NCBI RefSeq assembly: GCF_000196515.1
Contig: NC_014248.1
Location: forward strand, 1,101,501-1,165,500
DNA length: 64,000 nucleotides
Direction of reading: 5' to 3'
From: 'Nostoc azollae' 0708
GTDB lineage: Bacteria > Cyanobacteriota > Cyanobacteriia > Cyanobacteriales > Nostocaceae
The position numbers and the translations under genes are program-made. The notes under the pieces were generated by a model. That model worked only from the letters and a program-made list of their open reading frames with translations. It had not been told where the DNA came from and did not search any database. This document shows, piece after piece, positions 37,663 to 47,978 of the stretch. Within the stretch, counting starts at the first letter, position 1. Every line of letters starts with the position of its first letter.

Positions 37663-38134
37663 ACAAATTGTTAATGTGATCAATTATTAGGAGCATACTA
37701 GAATCTGAGCCTATTTTGAGTTTGTTAGGAATGTGATTTTGAAAAAAACAATTAAGTACTCTTGATCAACTGGGTAACCACAATGCATGAAAATAGATAT
37801 TTCTTTGAGCCCTTAAGCTTTTCCTCTTACCCCGTACCTTATTTTCAAGTTAGGGTATTGAGTACAACAAATTTTCTGCTCATTGATTAAGAAGTTATAA
37901 AGATATTGGAAATTTTTACCCAAAAAAACCTTTTTAGTTGAGCCTCTGAAACTACTTATCAATAACTGCTGGCTAAAAATAACAAGAATTAGGTATCATG
38001 ATAAACAAATAAAGATAAAGTAGTAGATTTGAGTATAGGAAAAAACAGAAAGGTTGACGGTGCTTTCTTGATTTTTCAGGTGTATTCTTAGGTAATCAGT
38101 TTTTATTTTTCCGGCATTGGGTAGGGGAAGGGAG
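37663..38134. other. fabI-ntcA divergent region
   Basis: About 470 bases, AT-rich. It holds the ntcA promoter(s). I looked for the NtcA box GTA-N8-TAC and found no clean copy by eye, so autoregulation is not shown here. Confidence 0.5.
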
Positions 38135-38806
38135 ATGATCGTGACACAAGATAAAGCCCTAGCAAATGTTTTTCGTCAGATGGCAACTGGAGCCTTTCCA
38201 CCGGTTGTGGAGACGTTTGAACGCAACAAAACGATCTTTTTTCCCGGCGATCCCGCCGAACGAGTTTATTTTCTTCTCAAGGGTGCTGTGAAGCTTTCCA
38301 GGGTATATGAAGCAGGAGAAGAAATAACGGTGGCACTGCTACGGGAAAATAGCGTTTTTGGTGTGTTGTCATTGCTAACGGGTAACAAGTCAGATAGGTT
38401 CTACCATGCAGTGGCATTTACTGCTGTAGAATTACTGTCTGCACCAATTGAACAAGTTGAACAAGCATTAAAGGAAAATCCAGAGTTATCAATGTTAATG
38501 CTACGGGGTCTTTCTTGCCGTATTCTCCAGACAGAGATGATGATTGAAACTCTTGCTCACCGAGATATGGGTTCTAGGTTGGTGAGTTTTTTATTAATTC
38601 TTTGTCGAGATTTTGGTGTACCTTGTGCTGATGGGATCACAATTGATTTGAAGTTATCTCATCAGGCGATCGCTGAGGCAATTGGTTCTACTCGTGTTAC
38701 TGTCACCAGGTTACTTGGTGACCTGCGCGAGAAAAAAATGATTTCCATCCATAAGAAGAAGATTACTGTACATAAGCCTGTTACCTTAAGTAAGCAATTT
38801 ACTTAA
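38135..38806 (+). CDS. ntcA: Global nitrogen regulator NtcA
   Basis: A 223-residue CRP-family activator that senses 2-oxoglutarate and turns on nitrogen assimilation and heterocyst genes. The cyclic-nucleotide-like effector domain (about 20-140) and long dimer helix are followed by the helix-turn-helix [20 protein letters not shown] (about 175-195). I start at ATG 38135 ([15 protein letters not shown]), with GGGAAGGGAG just upstream, rather than the TTG at 38117. A hairpin-forming repeat follows. Confidence 0.98.
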   Translation: MIVTQDKALANVFRQMATGAFPPVVETFERNKTIFFPGDPAERVYFLLKGAVKLSRVYEAGEEITVALLRENSVFGVLSLLTGNKSDRFYHAVAFTAVELLSAPIEQVEQALKENPELSMLMLRGLSCRILQTEMMIETLAHRDMGSRLVSFLLILCRDFGVPCADGITIDLKLSHQAIAEAIGSTRVTVTRLLGDLREKKMISIHKKKITVHKPVTLSKQFT

Positions 38807-38830
38807 AAGTGAACAATTTTATGACACTCG

Positions 38831-38883
38831 TTTAAATCCACCACCCATTGCTTCAAGGCGTTGCTGGTGGATTTAAATCCACC
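38831..38883. other. Hairpin repeat after ntcA
   Basis: TTTAAATCCACC (38831-38842) pairs with GGTGGATTTAAA (38866-38877), and GGTGGATTTAAATCCACC (38866-38883) is also a palindrome. No T-run follows. Possibly the ntcA transcript end. The rest of the 38807-39112 gap holds nothing recognised. Confidence 0.6.
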
Positions 38884-39112
38884 AGTTCATAGTTGATCAC
38901 TGTTCTCTATTCATGCTCTGTAATCACAACTGGGGGAGGAAATTGGCACAGATGGTATTTCGAGGGAAAATATACACAGTCGGAGGTAATTTAAAAATTG
39001 ATTATTTTCTGCTTTTGCCAAGCTCCTTTCCCCCACAGACAATGCTTGAAAGTAGTAGGCTGTATCTGGAAGCATTATGCCTCCGGCACACTACGTGAAC
39101 GTTAGTTAAAAG

Positions 39113-40603
39113 ATGGCCACCGGGTACATCCTGATAGCAGCTATTTTGATTTTGGGAGGTGTGATTGCTACAGTGGGCGATCGTATCGGCACACGAGTTG
39201 GCAAAGCACGCCTCTCACTATTTAAGCTGCGTCCCAAAAATACGGCAGTGCTGGTAACTATTTTTACTGGTGGTCTAATTTCTGCCTCAACCCTAGCAAT
39301 TTTATTTGCTGCTGATGAAGGATTGCGGAAGGGCGTCTTTGAGTTAGAGGATATTCAAAAAGACCTGAGAAACAAGCGAGAACAACTTAAAACCGCAGAA
39401 ACGGAAAAAAGCCAAGTAGAAAAACAGCTGACCGAAGCTAGAAAAGAACAAACTCAGGCACAACAAGATTTACAAAACATTAATCAGTCTTTACAAGCTG
39501 CCAATGCTAAACAACGCATAACACAAGCTCAACTCAACCGCACCATTAGTCAACAAGCTAAAACCCAAGCTCAACTGCAAGGTACTCAAAGCCGACTTGG
39601 TGAAGTAGTGATACAGTATAAACAAGCTAGAACTGAACTACAAACCCTTTATAATCAACGTCAGGCATTGCAAACAGCAGTTGAAGAATTAAAGACAGAA
39701 CGGCAGCGACTATATGCAGAAGCGAAAAAAGCGATTGACGAAGCAAAAACAGCTATTGAAAAACGCGATCAGGAACTTGCTAATCGCCAAAAAGCTATTG
39801 AAAAACGTGATCAGAAAATTGCTAAATTAGATCAACTAATTCAAAATCGTAATCTAGAGATTAAAAAACGGGAGCAAGTAATTGCTACTAGGGAATCTCG
39901 TCTCAAAGAATTGGAACAACAGCAAGATTATTTAGAACAAGAAGTAGCAAGGCTGGAAAAATATTACCAGTCATATCGTGACCTGCGTTTAGGTAAATTG
40001 GCTTTAGTTCGTGGACAAGTTTTAGCTGCTGGTGTGGTACAAGTTAATCAACCTACTGCGGCTCGTCAGGTACTAGTCCAAATTTTGCAGGAAGCTAACC
40101 GCAATGCCAACATTGAATTAAGCGAACCTGGTTCTAATCCTGGGAATGCAGAACTATTGCGTGTTACTCAAGATAGGGTTGAGCAACTAATCAATCAAAT
40201 CGACGATGGAAGAGAATATGTAGTGCGAATCTTCTCTGCGGGTAATTACGTTAGGGGAGAAAAGCAGATAGAATTTTTTGCTGATGCTACGCGCAATCAA
40301 TTGGTATTTTCCACAGGTCAAATCCTGGCTACAACTGCGGCTGATATGAAAAACATGACATCATATCAATTAAGGCAACGGCTGGACTTGCTGATTTCTG
40401 CTTCCCAATTTCGCGCTCGCAATGCAGGAATTATCGAAACTGTACAAGTAGAGGGTACTTTTCTGCGCTTTTTCGCCCAATTGCAACAGTCTAATCAACC
40501 ATTAGAAATTAAAGCTATAGCTGCGGAGGATACCTATACCGCTGGACCTTTAAGAGTGAAATTAGTGGCAATTTTCAATGGTCAGGTTATTTTCAGCACT
40601 TAA
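39113..40603 (+). CDS. DUF3084 coiled-coil membrane protein
   Basis: A 496-residue protein conserved in cyanobacteria. Two membrane segments (1-22 and about 45-67: VLVTIFTGGLISASTLAIL) are followed by a long coiled coil rich in Glu, Gln, Lys and Ala (about 80-290, with repeats such as AIEKRDQELANRQKAIEKRD). The C-terminal domain (about 300-496) has LALVRGQVLAAGVVQV and DDGREYVVRIFSAGNY. This order is the DUF3084 family. Function unknown; it looks like an envelope or division-type scaffold, which is only a guess. The YqgF-like gene follows 58 bases downstream. Confidence 0.88.
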   Translation: MATGYILIAAILILGGVIATVGDRIGTRVGKARLSLFKLRPKNTAVLVTIFTGGLISASTLAILFAADEGLRKGVFELEDIQKDLRNKREQLKTAETEKSQVEKQLTEARKEQTQAQQDLQNINQSLQAANAKQRITQAQLNRTISQQAKTQAQLQGTQSRLGEVVIQYKQARTELQTLYNQRQALQTAVEELKTERQRLYAEAKKAIDEAKTAIEKRDQELANRQKAIEKRDQKIAKLDQLIQNRNLEIKKREQVIATRESRLKELEQQQDYLEQEVARLEKYYQSYRDLRLGKLALVRGQVLAAGVVQVNQPTAARQVLVQILQEANRNANIELSEPGSNPGNAELLRVTQDRVEQLINQIDDGREYVVRIFSAGNYVRGEKQIEFFADATRNQLVFSTGQILATTAADMKNMTSYQLRQRLDLLISASQFRARNAGIIETVQVEGTFLRFFAQLQQSNQPLEIKAIAAEDTYTAGPLRVKLVAIFNGQVIFST

Positions 40604-40631
40604 AAAAAATTAAAAATTAAAAATTAAAAAA
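40604..40631. repeat. Short AAAAATT tandem repeat
   Basis: About four units of the 7-bp motif in the gap before the YqgF-like gene. Confidence 0.75.
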
Positions 40632-40661
40632 CTCCTACCTATTCCCTGTTCCCTTTTTCCA

Positions 40662-41099
40662 ATGACTAATACACAACCAGCAATTTTAGGGTTTGATCCC
40701 GGTCGAGATAAATGTGGTGTAGCTGTGATGGGGGTAGATCGGCAACTGTATGATCATCAAGTAGTCGCTGGGAATGATGCGATCGCTCACATTGAGATAC
40801 TACGGCGAAAGTTTCCTATTTTCTTAATTGTGATGGGCGACCAAACTACCGCCAAGAAATGGAAACAGCAGCTAAATCAGGAATTAACAGATATGCTAAA
40901 TATTATTTTAATAGATGAGCGTTATACAACTTTGGAAGCACGCGAGCGGTATTGGCAGATGTTCCCACCAACAGGACTTACTAAACTCTTACCCAAAGGT
41001 ATGCGACAGCCACCAAGACCGATAGACGATATTGTGGCTATTCTGTTAATTGAACGCTACCTCAACCGCTTAACTTCCAAGAGTCTCACTGACAACTGA
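40662..41099 (+). CDS. YqgF/RuvX-like RNase H-fold nuclease
   Basis: A 145-residue protein with the RNase H-like start AILGFDPGRDKCGVAVMG and the later acidic motifs LIDERYTTLEAR and PIDDIVAILLIERYL. The family matures 16S rRNA (YqgF) or resolves Holliday junctions. Spacing of the acidic residues (Asp near 12, Glu/Asp near 86, Asp near 125) looks catalytic. It is probably in one transcript with the DUF3084 gene and convergent with the DUF3146 gene. Confidence 0.85.
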   Translation: MTNTQPAILGFDPGRDKCGVAVMGVDRQLYDHQVVAGNDAIAHIEILRRKFPIFLIVMGDQTTAKKWKQQLNQELTDMLNIILIDERYTTLEARERYWQMFPPTGLTKLLPKGMRQPPRPIDDIVAILLIERYLNRLTSKSLTDN

Positions 41100-41110
41100 C
41101 AGCTGACTAA

Positions 41111-41374
41111 TTACAATTCTGCTCGAATTGTAAAAGCATAATCTCCCCCTGGTTCCAACTGGTAATCTTGTTTTTCCAAGAAGCGGCCAAGAGGTTCCTT
41201 AATTAAAGCCCGACCCTGGGAAGGCTTGACAGAAAGCTCTCCCCGCCGAAAATACCATTCAAAATGCCATTCAAAATCGCCGGCGCTGACATCACCTTCA
41301 AGAAAGCCATGTTGCCAAGATTGGCGGGTGATTCTGACGTGGGCGGTAGTTTCTGGTAGACGTTTAGCACTCAC
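41111..41374 (-). CDS. DUF3146 family protein
   Basis: A small cyanobacterial protein of unknown function. Recognised by SAKRLPETTAHVRITRQSWQ, GFLEGDVSAGDFEWHFEWYF and the end LEPGGDYAFTIRAEL. I start at GTG 41374 (87 residues) because family members begin at this point; a TTG at 41407 would give 98 residues. It is convergent with the YqgF-like gene (11 bases apart). Confidence 0.8.
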   Translation of the reverse strand: MSAKRLPETTAHVRITRQSWQHGFLEGDVSAGDFEWHFEWYFRRGELSVKPSQGRALIKEPLGRFLEKQDYQLEPGGDYAFTIRAEL

Positions 41375-41601
41375 TATGCTGGATGTCAAGTATAGGATAA
41401 AAGTCAACCATGTTGGTTACTTAATCTTTATGTACCAAAAATCTCTGAAATTGACAAATTGGTAGGGAAGGAAAAGCTCTCATTTTTTCCAGATGTCGCT
41501 GGTTGCGGAAATTAATGTAATATTTAACGTATTAAATATTATATTTAATCTTTAATATCCAGTGAATTAAGTGGTGAAATAGGATGCTGCGATCGCTAAT
41601 C
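41375..41601. other. Spacer
   Basis: Upstream region of the DUF3146 gene. AT-rich, no gene seen. Confidence 0.4.
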
Positions 41602-41810
41602 TTAATTTTGTAAAATAGAGTCTAAAATCTCAGGAGTTAAACCTTGGGCTTGTGCTTCTTTACTAAGTTCATCCATAATGTTTCTGAGAGGTTGCACAGC
41701 ATCTTGTGTAGAATTTAAAAGTTTTAACTGCATATTTGATACAAATTTGAGTTGAATTTGTCGTTGTTCTTCCACGGCACTTTGATAGTAATTTCTTCTA
41801 TAGTAGCCAT
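41602..41810 (-). pseudogene. Small cyanobacterial antitoxin-like gene, frameshifted
   Basis: ATG 41810 opens MATIEEITIKVP, then the frame shifts. The other frame continues AVEEQRQIQLKFVSNMQLKL and later MDELSKEAQAQGLTPEILDS to a TAA at 41602. The ending (…AQARGLTPEILESIL) is a common C-terminus of small proteins next to PIN-type toxins in cyanobacteria. No toxin gene is next to it. A broken antitoxin-like gene is likely; family assignment is from memory. Confidence 0.55.
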
Positions 41811-42086
41811 ATCTTACTCGCCTCTAGTTTTTGCTATTTTATAATCATAATCTCATCTTTAAATTCTCGGTAATTTAGTGGGATTGATTTGATCTGCCTC
41901 TGTGCTATTACGCAAAATAAACCACTAATATAGGAATATGGGTAGGTTTAGTTTACGTAACCGCCAGTTAATTGAGTATATTCATAAATAATTAAAAAAT
42001 CATACAGCGATGCCTTTTACAACAGGCATCGCGGATTTTAGATTTGCGATTTATCCCTAATCCAAAATCTAAAATCCCTAATCGTG
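41811..42086. other. Spacer before pnp end
   Basis: AT-rich. A short imperfect hairpin (GCGATGCC / GGCATCGC, about 42008-42032) lies 50 bases beyond the pnp stop on the minus strand and may terminate it. Confidence 0.5.
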
Positions 42087-44243
42087 TTAACGATTCACTG
42101 CCGCAGCTTCCCGCGCCGCAGCTGCTTGATCTGGGTGTATACCCAAGCGTGTCAGGTTAATTCTACCTTTATTGTCAATTTCGCGCACTTTGACAATCAC
42201 TTCATCACCAACTGCTACTTCATCTTCAACTTTACCAACACGATAGTCAGCGAGTTGAGAAATGTGAATCATGCCTTCTTTTCCGGGCAAAAATTCCACA
42301 AATGCACCAATAGGTATAATCCGTGTCACACGACCAACATAAACATCACCTTCATGCAGCTTGCGAGTCATGCCTTGGACAATGTTTCTAGCCCTTTTTG
42401 CCCTGCCTTCATCAACGGCGGAAATGGTGACTGTTCCATCATCTTCAATGTCAATTTTTGCACCAGTTTCCTCGGTAATTCCCTTGATGGTCTTACCTCC
42501 GGGTCCGATGACTAGACCAATCATGTCGGGATCAATCTTGATTGTCAACAGACGTGGGGCAAAAGGTGAGGTTTCCAGGCGTGGGGTTTCGATAGTCTGG
42601 AGCATCTTGTCCAGAATGTTTAACCGGGCAGCTTTGGCCTGGTGGACGGCTTGGGCAATAACTTCTAAGGACAAACCAGATATTTTCATATCCATTTGTA
42701 AAGCGGTGATACCACTGTCAGTACCAGCTACTTTGAAGTCCATATCACCCAAAAAGTCTTCAATACCTTGAATATCGGTAAGGACTCGCACTTCGTCCCC
42801 TTCCTTAATCAAGCCCATTGCTGCACCGCTAACAGGTTTAAGAATGGGTACACCCGCATCCATAAGAGCAAGGGTAGAACCGCAGACTGAACCCATGGAG
42901 GTGGAACCGTTGGAAGAAAGCACTTCCGAAACTACGCGGATGACGTAGGGGAATTGTTCTTTTGGCGGTAGCACAGGTAAAATTGCTCTTTCTGCTAAAG
43001 CCCCGTGTCCGATTTCTCTTCTTCCTGGTGCACGCATCGGTTTGGTTTCCCCAACTGAGAATGGGGGGAAGTTATAATGATGCAGGTAACGCTTATGTTG
43101 ATCTACTTGTAAATCGTCGTTAAGATTTTGGGCATCTCCAGGTGTGCCGAGAGTGCAACAACTTAAGACCTGGGTTAGACCCCGGTTGAATAAACCGCTA
43201 CCATGCACCCGCTTGGGTAAAACGTTAACTTGGCAGGAAACTGGACGCACTTGATCTAGTTTCCGACCATCCACGCGCACGTTATCTTCGAGGATTTGAC
43301 GGCGCATAAGATATTTGGTAATGTCCTTAAAGGTATTACCAAGGGCTTTGCTATTTGCTGTAGCAGCTACTCGAATTGGATCTTCTTCTGATAGAGCTTC
43401 TATTTCAGCTTTGATCCCATCTTTGACAACATCTAAAGCTGCATCACGCTCGGTTTTGGTTAACGCAAATTGCGCCAAGATTTTTTTAATTTCAGCACTT
43501 GCGCAATCGTGAATATAGTTTTCTAGTGTTTGGTCTACTCCTGGTGGTGCTTCTTGCACAATTTTTAGACCCAGTTCTTCTACTAAATCTAGCTGCGCTT
43601 GAATTAAATCCCGCACTGCCTCATAACCAAAATCAATTGCCTCGATAATATCTCGCTCTGGCAACTGATTGGCTCCTGCTTCCACCATGATTACACCATC
43701 TGGTGAACCGGCGACAATTAGATCCAAGTCTCCCGCGTCAATTTCTGCATAGGTGGGGTTAATAATGAAATCATCACCCACTAAGCCTACCCGAACTGCT
43801 GCCATTGGCCCATTAAAGGGAATTTGGGCAATCAGGGTGGCAATAGAAGCACCTGTTACAGCTAACACATCGGGCGGTACTTGCTCATCCATTGACAGGG
43901 TGAAAGCAATGACTTGCAAATCATCCCGCAACCATGAAGGGAATAGAGGACGTAGGGGACGGTCAATCAGACGGCTGGTGAGAATCGCTCTTTCTGGTGG
44001 ACGACCTTCTCGGCGCATGATACCACCAGGGATTCTCCCAGCGGCATACAATCTTTCTTCATAATCTACAGTGAGGGGAAGAAAATCTATGCCTTCTCTG
44101 GCTTGCGAGCGTGTAGCAGTCACCAAAACAGCAGTATCCCCCGATTCTATCAACACCGACCCACCCGCTTGGGGGGCTAACAGTCCAACCTTCAGCCGAA
44201 TATCCCGTCCATCAAAGGATATTGACTTATCAACTTCTGCCAT
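42087..44243 (-). CDS. pnp: Polyribonucleotide nucleotidyltransferase
   Basis: A 718-residue phosphorolytic 3'-to-5' exoribonuclease that degrades and tails RNA. Two RNase PH domains (about 10-220 and 320-530; [47 protein letters not shown]) flank a helical domain. A KH domain ([20 protein letters not shown], about 565-615) and an S1 domain ([20 protein letters not shown], about 630-700) follow. Full length, all domains present. It stands alone on the minus strand. Confidence 0.97.
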   Translation of the reverse strand: MAEVDKSISFDGRDIRLKVGLLAPQAGGSVLIESGDTAVLVTATRSQAREGIDFLPLTVDYEERLYAAGRIPGGIMRREGRPPERAILTSRLIDRPLRPLFPSWLRDDLQVIAFTLSMDEQVPPDVLAVTGASIATLIAQIPFNGPMAAVRVGLVGDDFIINPTYAEIDAGDLDLIVAGSPDGVIMVEAGANQLPERDIIEAIDFGYEAVRDLIQAQLDLVEELGLKIVQEAPPGVDQTLENYIHDCASAEIKKILAQFALTKTERDAALDVVKDGIKAEIEALSEEDPIRVAATANSKALGNTFKDITKYLMRRQILEDNVRVDGRKLDQVRPVSCQVNVLPKRVHGSGLFNRGLTQVLSCCTLGTPGDAQNLNDDLQVDQHKRYLHHYNFPPFSVGETKPMRAPGRREIGHGALAERAILPVLPPKEQFPYVIRVVSEVLSSNGSTSMGSVCGSTLALMDAGVPILKPVSGAAMGLIKEGDEVRVLTDIQGIEDFLGDMDFKVAGTDSGITALQMDMKISGLSLEVIAQAVHQAKAARLNILDKMLQTIETPRLETSPFAPRLLTIKIDPDMIGLVIGPGGKTIKGITEETGAKIDIEDDGTVTISAVDEGRAKRARNIVQGMTRKLHEGDVYVGRVTRIIPIGAFVEFLPGKEGMIHISQLADYRVGKVEDEVAVGDEVIVKVREIDNKGRINLTRLGIHPDQAAAAREAAAVNR

Positions 44244-44759
44244 TCAGTTTTTTTTCCTTCTATGCACACTATTCTCTCTCTGTGGCAATCCTAACATTTA
44301 TGGAATATAGACGGCTTCTATTCAATACAAAGATCAATAAGGTTAGCTCAGTAAGTTCAAGTAAATTATGATATACAGATCATCCCATGGATTCACCCAA
44401 CATCAGTTAACAGTAAATCTGGTCGCCGCTAAGAACCCCCCTAAGTAAATATATTTAGAATGTACTCGTATATATACTAAGCGTAGTTACGTAATATTTA
44501 ACTGCGAAGGACGCAGATGATAAGGAAGAATAAGAGTTTAGGAGAGGTTTGGTGTAAGTGCTAATCAAATAGGAATCCCATTATGAAGGGTTCATTACTT
44601 AATTGCAAATTTTTATTACAATGATTGTACAAATAGATAAGGATAGGTTACATATATCTATCTTTCTTTATGAAGTCCAAATTCTTCCATGAAAAGGAAA
44701 ATATTTTTCTTACTAGTCAATATTGTTCTGTTAATATAAAAAATATTGCACTAAGAAAT
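44244..44759. other. Divergent spacer between pnp and the helicase gene
   Basis: About 515 bases, AT-rich. The frame of the helicase gene extends upstream to 44670 without a plausible ribosome-binding site. Promoters not placed. Confidence 0.5.
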
Positions 44760-47700
44760 ATGGCAATCTTACACGGTAGCTGGTTACTAAAAAATCAAAA
44801 TAATTATTTATTTATTTGGGGAGAAACTTGGCGAAATTCCCAGATAAATTTAGAATTTATAACTTTATCAAAATTGCCATTAAATCCCTTGGCTATGATA
44901 CCGGAGGAATTGAAAGCATTCTTGGAAGCAAGTAATTTTAAATTGCCTAATAATATTAATCAAAATTACTCAGATGCTAATAGCAGAACTAAATTTAAAA
45001 AAGGTAAAAATACACCAGAAGAAATAGACCTGCTGAATACAACCCAAATTATTGCTATTTTAACAAATTTTATCGGCAAAGATACCATTTCGCCAGTACA
45101 CTCTGCTAGTTTAGGCGTTGATAAAAAAACTCCACAATATTTACAACCTTGGAAAGTAGAAGGTTTTTATTTACAACCCACCACAGCCATAAAATTTTTA
45201 ACTTCTCTCCCATTGAGTTCAACCGATGGAAAAAACTCATTGTTGGGGGGAGATATATATTTCTGGGTACAAATAGCTCGTTGGAGTTTAGATTTAATCT
45301 CACGCTGTAAGTTTTTACCAACAGTTAAAAAAAAAGCAGATGGTTCTTTAGTTGCTGAATGGCAGGTACTTTTAGACAGTGCTTTGGATACCACTAGGTT
45401 AGAAAGATTTGCTGCTAAAATGCCATTAATTTGTCGTACTTATCAAGAAGATAGGAGTGAAAATCTGCAACATTTAGCAGTTGATCTACCATTACTACCA
45501 GAAGAATTAATTTTAGAATTTCTCACTAGCATCATAGATGCCCAAATACGGGATATGCTTGCTTCTCAATCTCCCATTGAAAATAGGTTAATGATGTCTT
45601 TACCACCAGCCGTACAGCAGTGGTTACAGGCTTTAACTGGTGCATCTAATAAAATTAATGACGATGCAATGGGATTGGAAAGACTAGATGCTGCACTCAA
45701 AGCTTGGATTCTACCTTTACAATATCAATTAACAGGCAAAGCTTCATTTCGTACCTGTTTTCAACTCCATCCTCCAAACTCAGAAAAAACAGATTGGATA
45801 CTAGCTTATTTTCTCCAAGCAGCAGATAATTCTGAATTTTTAGTAGATGCAGTAACTATTTGGAAGTATCCTGTAGAAAAATTAGTTTATCAGAATCGGA
45901 CAATTGAACAGCCCCAGGAAACATTTTTACGGGGTTTAGGTTTAGCTTCTCGATTGTATCCAGTTATAGCTCCTAGTTTAGAAACTGAATCTCCGCAATT
46001 TTGCCAACTCACCCCTATGCAAGCTTATGAGTTTATCAAATCTGTAGCGTGGAGGTTAGAAGATAACGGTTTAGGAGTAATTATACCACCAAGTTTAGCC
46101 AATCGTGAAGGATGGTCTAACCGCTTAGGATTAAAAATTAGTGCCGAAACACCAAAGAAAAAACAGGGACGTTTGAGTTTACAAAGTTTGTTAAATTTTA
46201 AGTGGCAATTAGCAATTAGTGGACAGACAATTTCTAAAGCTGAGTTTGATAAATTAGTAGCGTTGAATAGTCCTTTAGTAGAAATTAATGAAGAATGGGT
46301 TGAACTGCATCCCCAAGATATTAAAACTGCCCAAAATTTTTTTGCATCTCGTAAAGAAGAGATATCTTTATCATTAGAAGATGCTTTAAGGATTAGTACA
46401 GGAGATACTCAAGTAATTGAAAAACTACCTGTAGTTACTTTTGAAGCTTCTGGTGTATTGCAAGAATTAGTTGGGGTTTTAACTAATAATCAAGATATTC
46501 AACCTTTACCAACTCCTAGCAATTTTCACGGACAATTACGACCTTATCAAGAACGAGGTGCAGCTTGGTTGGCTTTTCTGGAACGTTGGGGTTTGGGTGC
46601 CTGTCTTGCGGACGATATGGGACTGGGTAAAACGATCCAGTTCATCGCTTTCCTACTTCATCTTCAAGAACAGGATGCACTAGAAAATCCAACTCTCTTA
46701 GTTTGCCCTACTTCTGTTTTAGGTAATTGGGAAAGAGAAGTAAATAAATTTGCTCCCACCCTCAAAGTTTTACAACATCATGGTGATAAACGACCCAAAG
46801 GAAAAATCTTTACAGAAACAGTTAATAAATACGATCTAGTAATTACTAGTTATTCACTCGTGCAACGAGATATAAAATTATTACAAACCGTGAATTGGCA
46901 GATTGTTGTTTTAGATGAAGCCCAGAATGTCAAAAATGCAGATGCAAAACAATCGCAGGCAGTGAGACAGTTAGAAACTAAATTTCGCATTGCTTTAACA
47001 GGGACACCAGTAGAAAATAGATTGCAGGAATTATGGTCTATTTTAGATTTTCTCAACCCTGGTTATTTGGGTAATAAACAGTTTTTCCAGCGACGGTTTG
47101 CTATGCCCATTGAAAAATATGGTGATACGGCTTCTTTAATGCAGTTACGTTCTTTGGTACAACCTTTTATTTTGCGTCGCTTGAAAACTGATAAACAAAT
47201 TATTCAAGACCTGCCAGAAAAGCAGGAAATGACTGTATTTTGTGGACTGACTGCTGAACAAGCGCAACTATATCAACAGTTGGTAGATGAATCTTTAGTT
47301 GAGATTGAATCAGCGGAAGGTTTACAACGCAGAGGAATGATTTTAGCTTTATTAATTAAGCTGAAACAAATTTGCAATCACCCTGCACAGTATTTAAAAG
47401 AATCAAGTTTAGCAAAACACAATTCTGCTAAATTACAACGTCTAGAGGAAATGTTAGAGGAAGTTTTAGCAGAGGAAAACCGCGCTTTAATTTTCACCCA
47501 ATTTGCTGAATGGGGTAAATTACTTAAACCATATTTAGAAAAGCAGCTAGGTAGGGAGATCTTGTTTTTATATGGTAGCACCAGTAAAAACCAACGTGAA
47601 GAAATCATTGACCGTTTCCAAAATGACCCCCAAGGTCCACGAATTATGATTCTTTCTTTAAAAGCTGGTGGTGTGGGTTTAAACTTAACTAGGGCAAATC

Positions 47701-47978
47701 ATGTATTTCACTTTGATAGATGGTGGAATCCCGCTGTAGAAAATCAAGCTACAGATAGAGTATTTAGAATTGGACAAACTAAGAATGTACAAGTACATAA
47801 ATTTGTGTGTACTGGGACTGTAGAAGAAAAAATTAATGACATGATTGAAAGTAAAAAACAATTGGCACAACAAGTTGTTGGTGCTGGTGAAGAATTGTTA
47901 AGTGAATTAGATACAGACCAACTACGCAATTTACTATTACTTGACCGTAATGCCATAATTGATGAGGATGAAGAATGA
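44760..47978 (+). CDS. SNF2-family DEAD/DEAH-type helicase
   Basis: A 1072-residue Swi2/Snf2 ATPase. I start at ATG 44760 (MAILHGSWLL), the usual family beginning. The N-terminal half (1-600) includes a bacterial SNF2-associated region. The ATPase core has motif I DDMGLGKTIQ, motif II LDEAQNVKN, motif III ALTGTPVEN, and the C-lobe LKAGGVGLNLTRANHVFHFD and QATDRVFRIGQT. Such proteins remodel protein-DNA or RNA polymerase complexes. Its stop overlaps the SWIM gene start (ATGA). Confidence 0.93.
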   Translation: MAILHGSWLLKNQNNYLFIWGETWRNSQINLEFITLSKLPLNPLAMIPEELKAFLEASNFKLPNNINQNYSDANSRTKFKKGKNTPEEIDLLNTTQIIAILTNFIGKDTISPVHSASLGVDKKTPQYLQPWKVEGFYLQPTTAIKFLTSLPLSSTDGKNSLLGGDIYFWVQIARWSLDLISRCKFLPTVKKKADGSLVAEWQVLLDSALDTTRLERFAAKMPLICRTYQEDRSENLQHLAVDLPLLPEELILEFLTSIIDAQIRDMLASQSPIENRLMMSLPPAVQQWLQALTGASNKINDDAMGLERLDAALKAWILPLQYQLTGKASFRTCFQLHPPNSEKTDWILAYFLQAADNSEFLVDAVTIWKYPVEKLVYQNRTIEQPQETFLRGLGLASRLYPVIAPSLETESPQFCQLTPMQAYEFIKSVAWRLEDNGLGVIIPPSLANREGWSNRLGLKISAETPKKKQGRLSLQSLLNFKWQLAISGQTISKAEFDKLVALNSPLVEINEEWVELHPQDIKTAQNFFASRKEEISLSLEDALRISTGDTQVIEKLPVVTFEASGVLQELVGVLTNNQDIQPLPTPSNFHGQLRPYQERGAAWLAFLERWGLGACLADDMGLGKTIQFIAFLLHLQEQDALENPTLLVCPTSVLGNWEREVNKFAPTLKVLQHHGDKRPKGKIFTETVNKYDLVITSYSLVQRDIKLLQTVNWQIVVLDEAQNVKNADAKQSQAVRQLETKFRIALTGTPVENRLQELWSILDFLNPGYLGNKQFFQRRFAMPIEKYGDTASLMQLRSLVQPFILRRLKTDKQIIQDLPEKQEMTVFCGLTAEQAQLYQQLVDESLVEIESAEGLQRRGMILALLIKLKQICNHPAQYLKESSLAKHNSAKLQRLEEMLEEVLAEENRALIFTQFAEWGKLLKPYLEKQLGREILFLYGSTSKNQREEIIDRFQNDPQGPRIMILSLKAGGVGLNLTRANHVFHFDRWWNPAVENQATDRVFRIGQTKNVQVHKFVCTGTVEEKINDMIESKKQLAQQVVGAGEELLSELDTDQLRNLLLLDRNAIIDEDEE

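Noticed and set aside
37663-38134. NtcA-binding box (GTA-N8-TAC) upstream of ntcA
   Set aside because: I could not find a clean copy by eye; a motif scan would be needed before claiming autoregulation.
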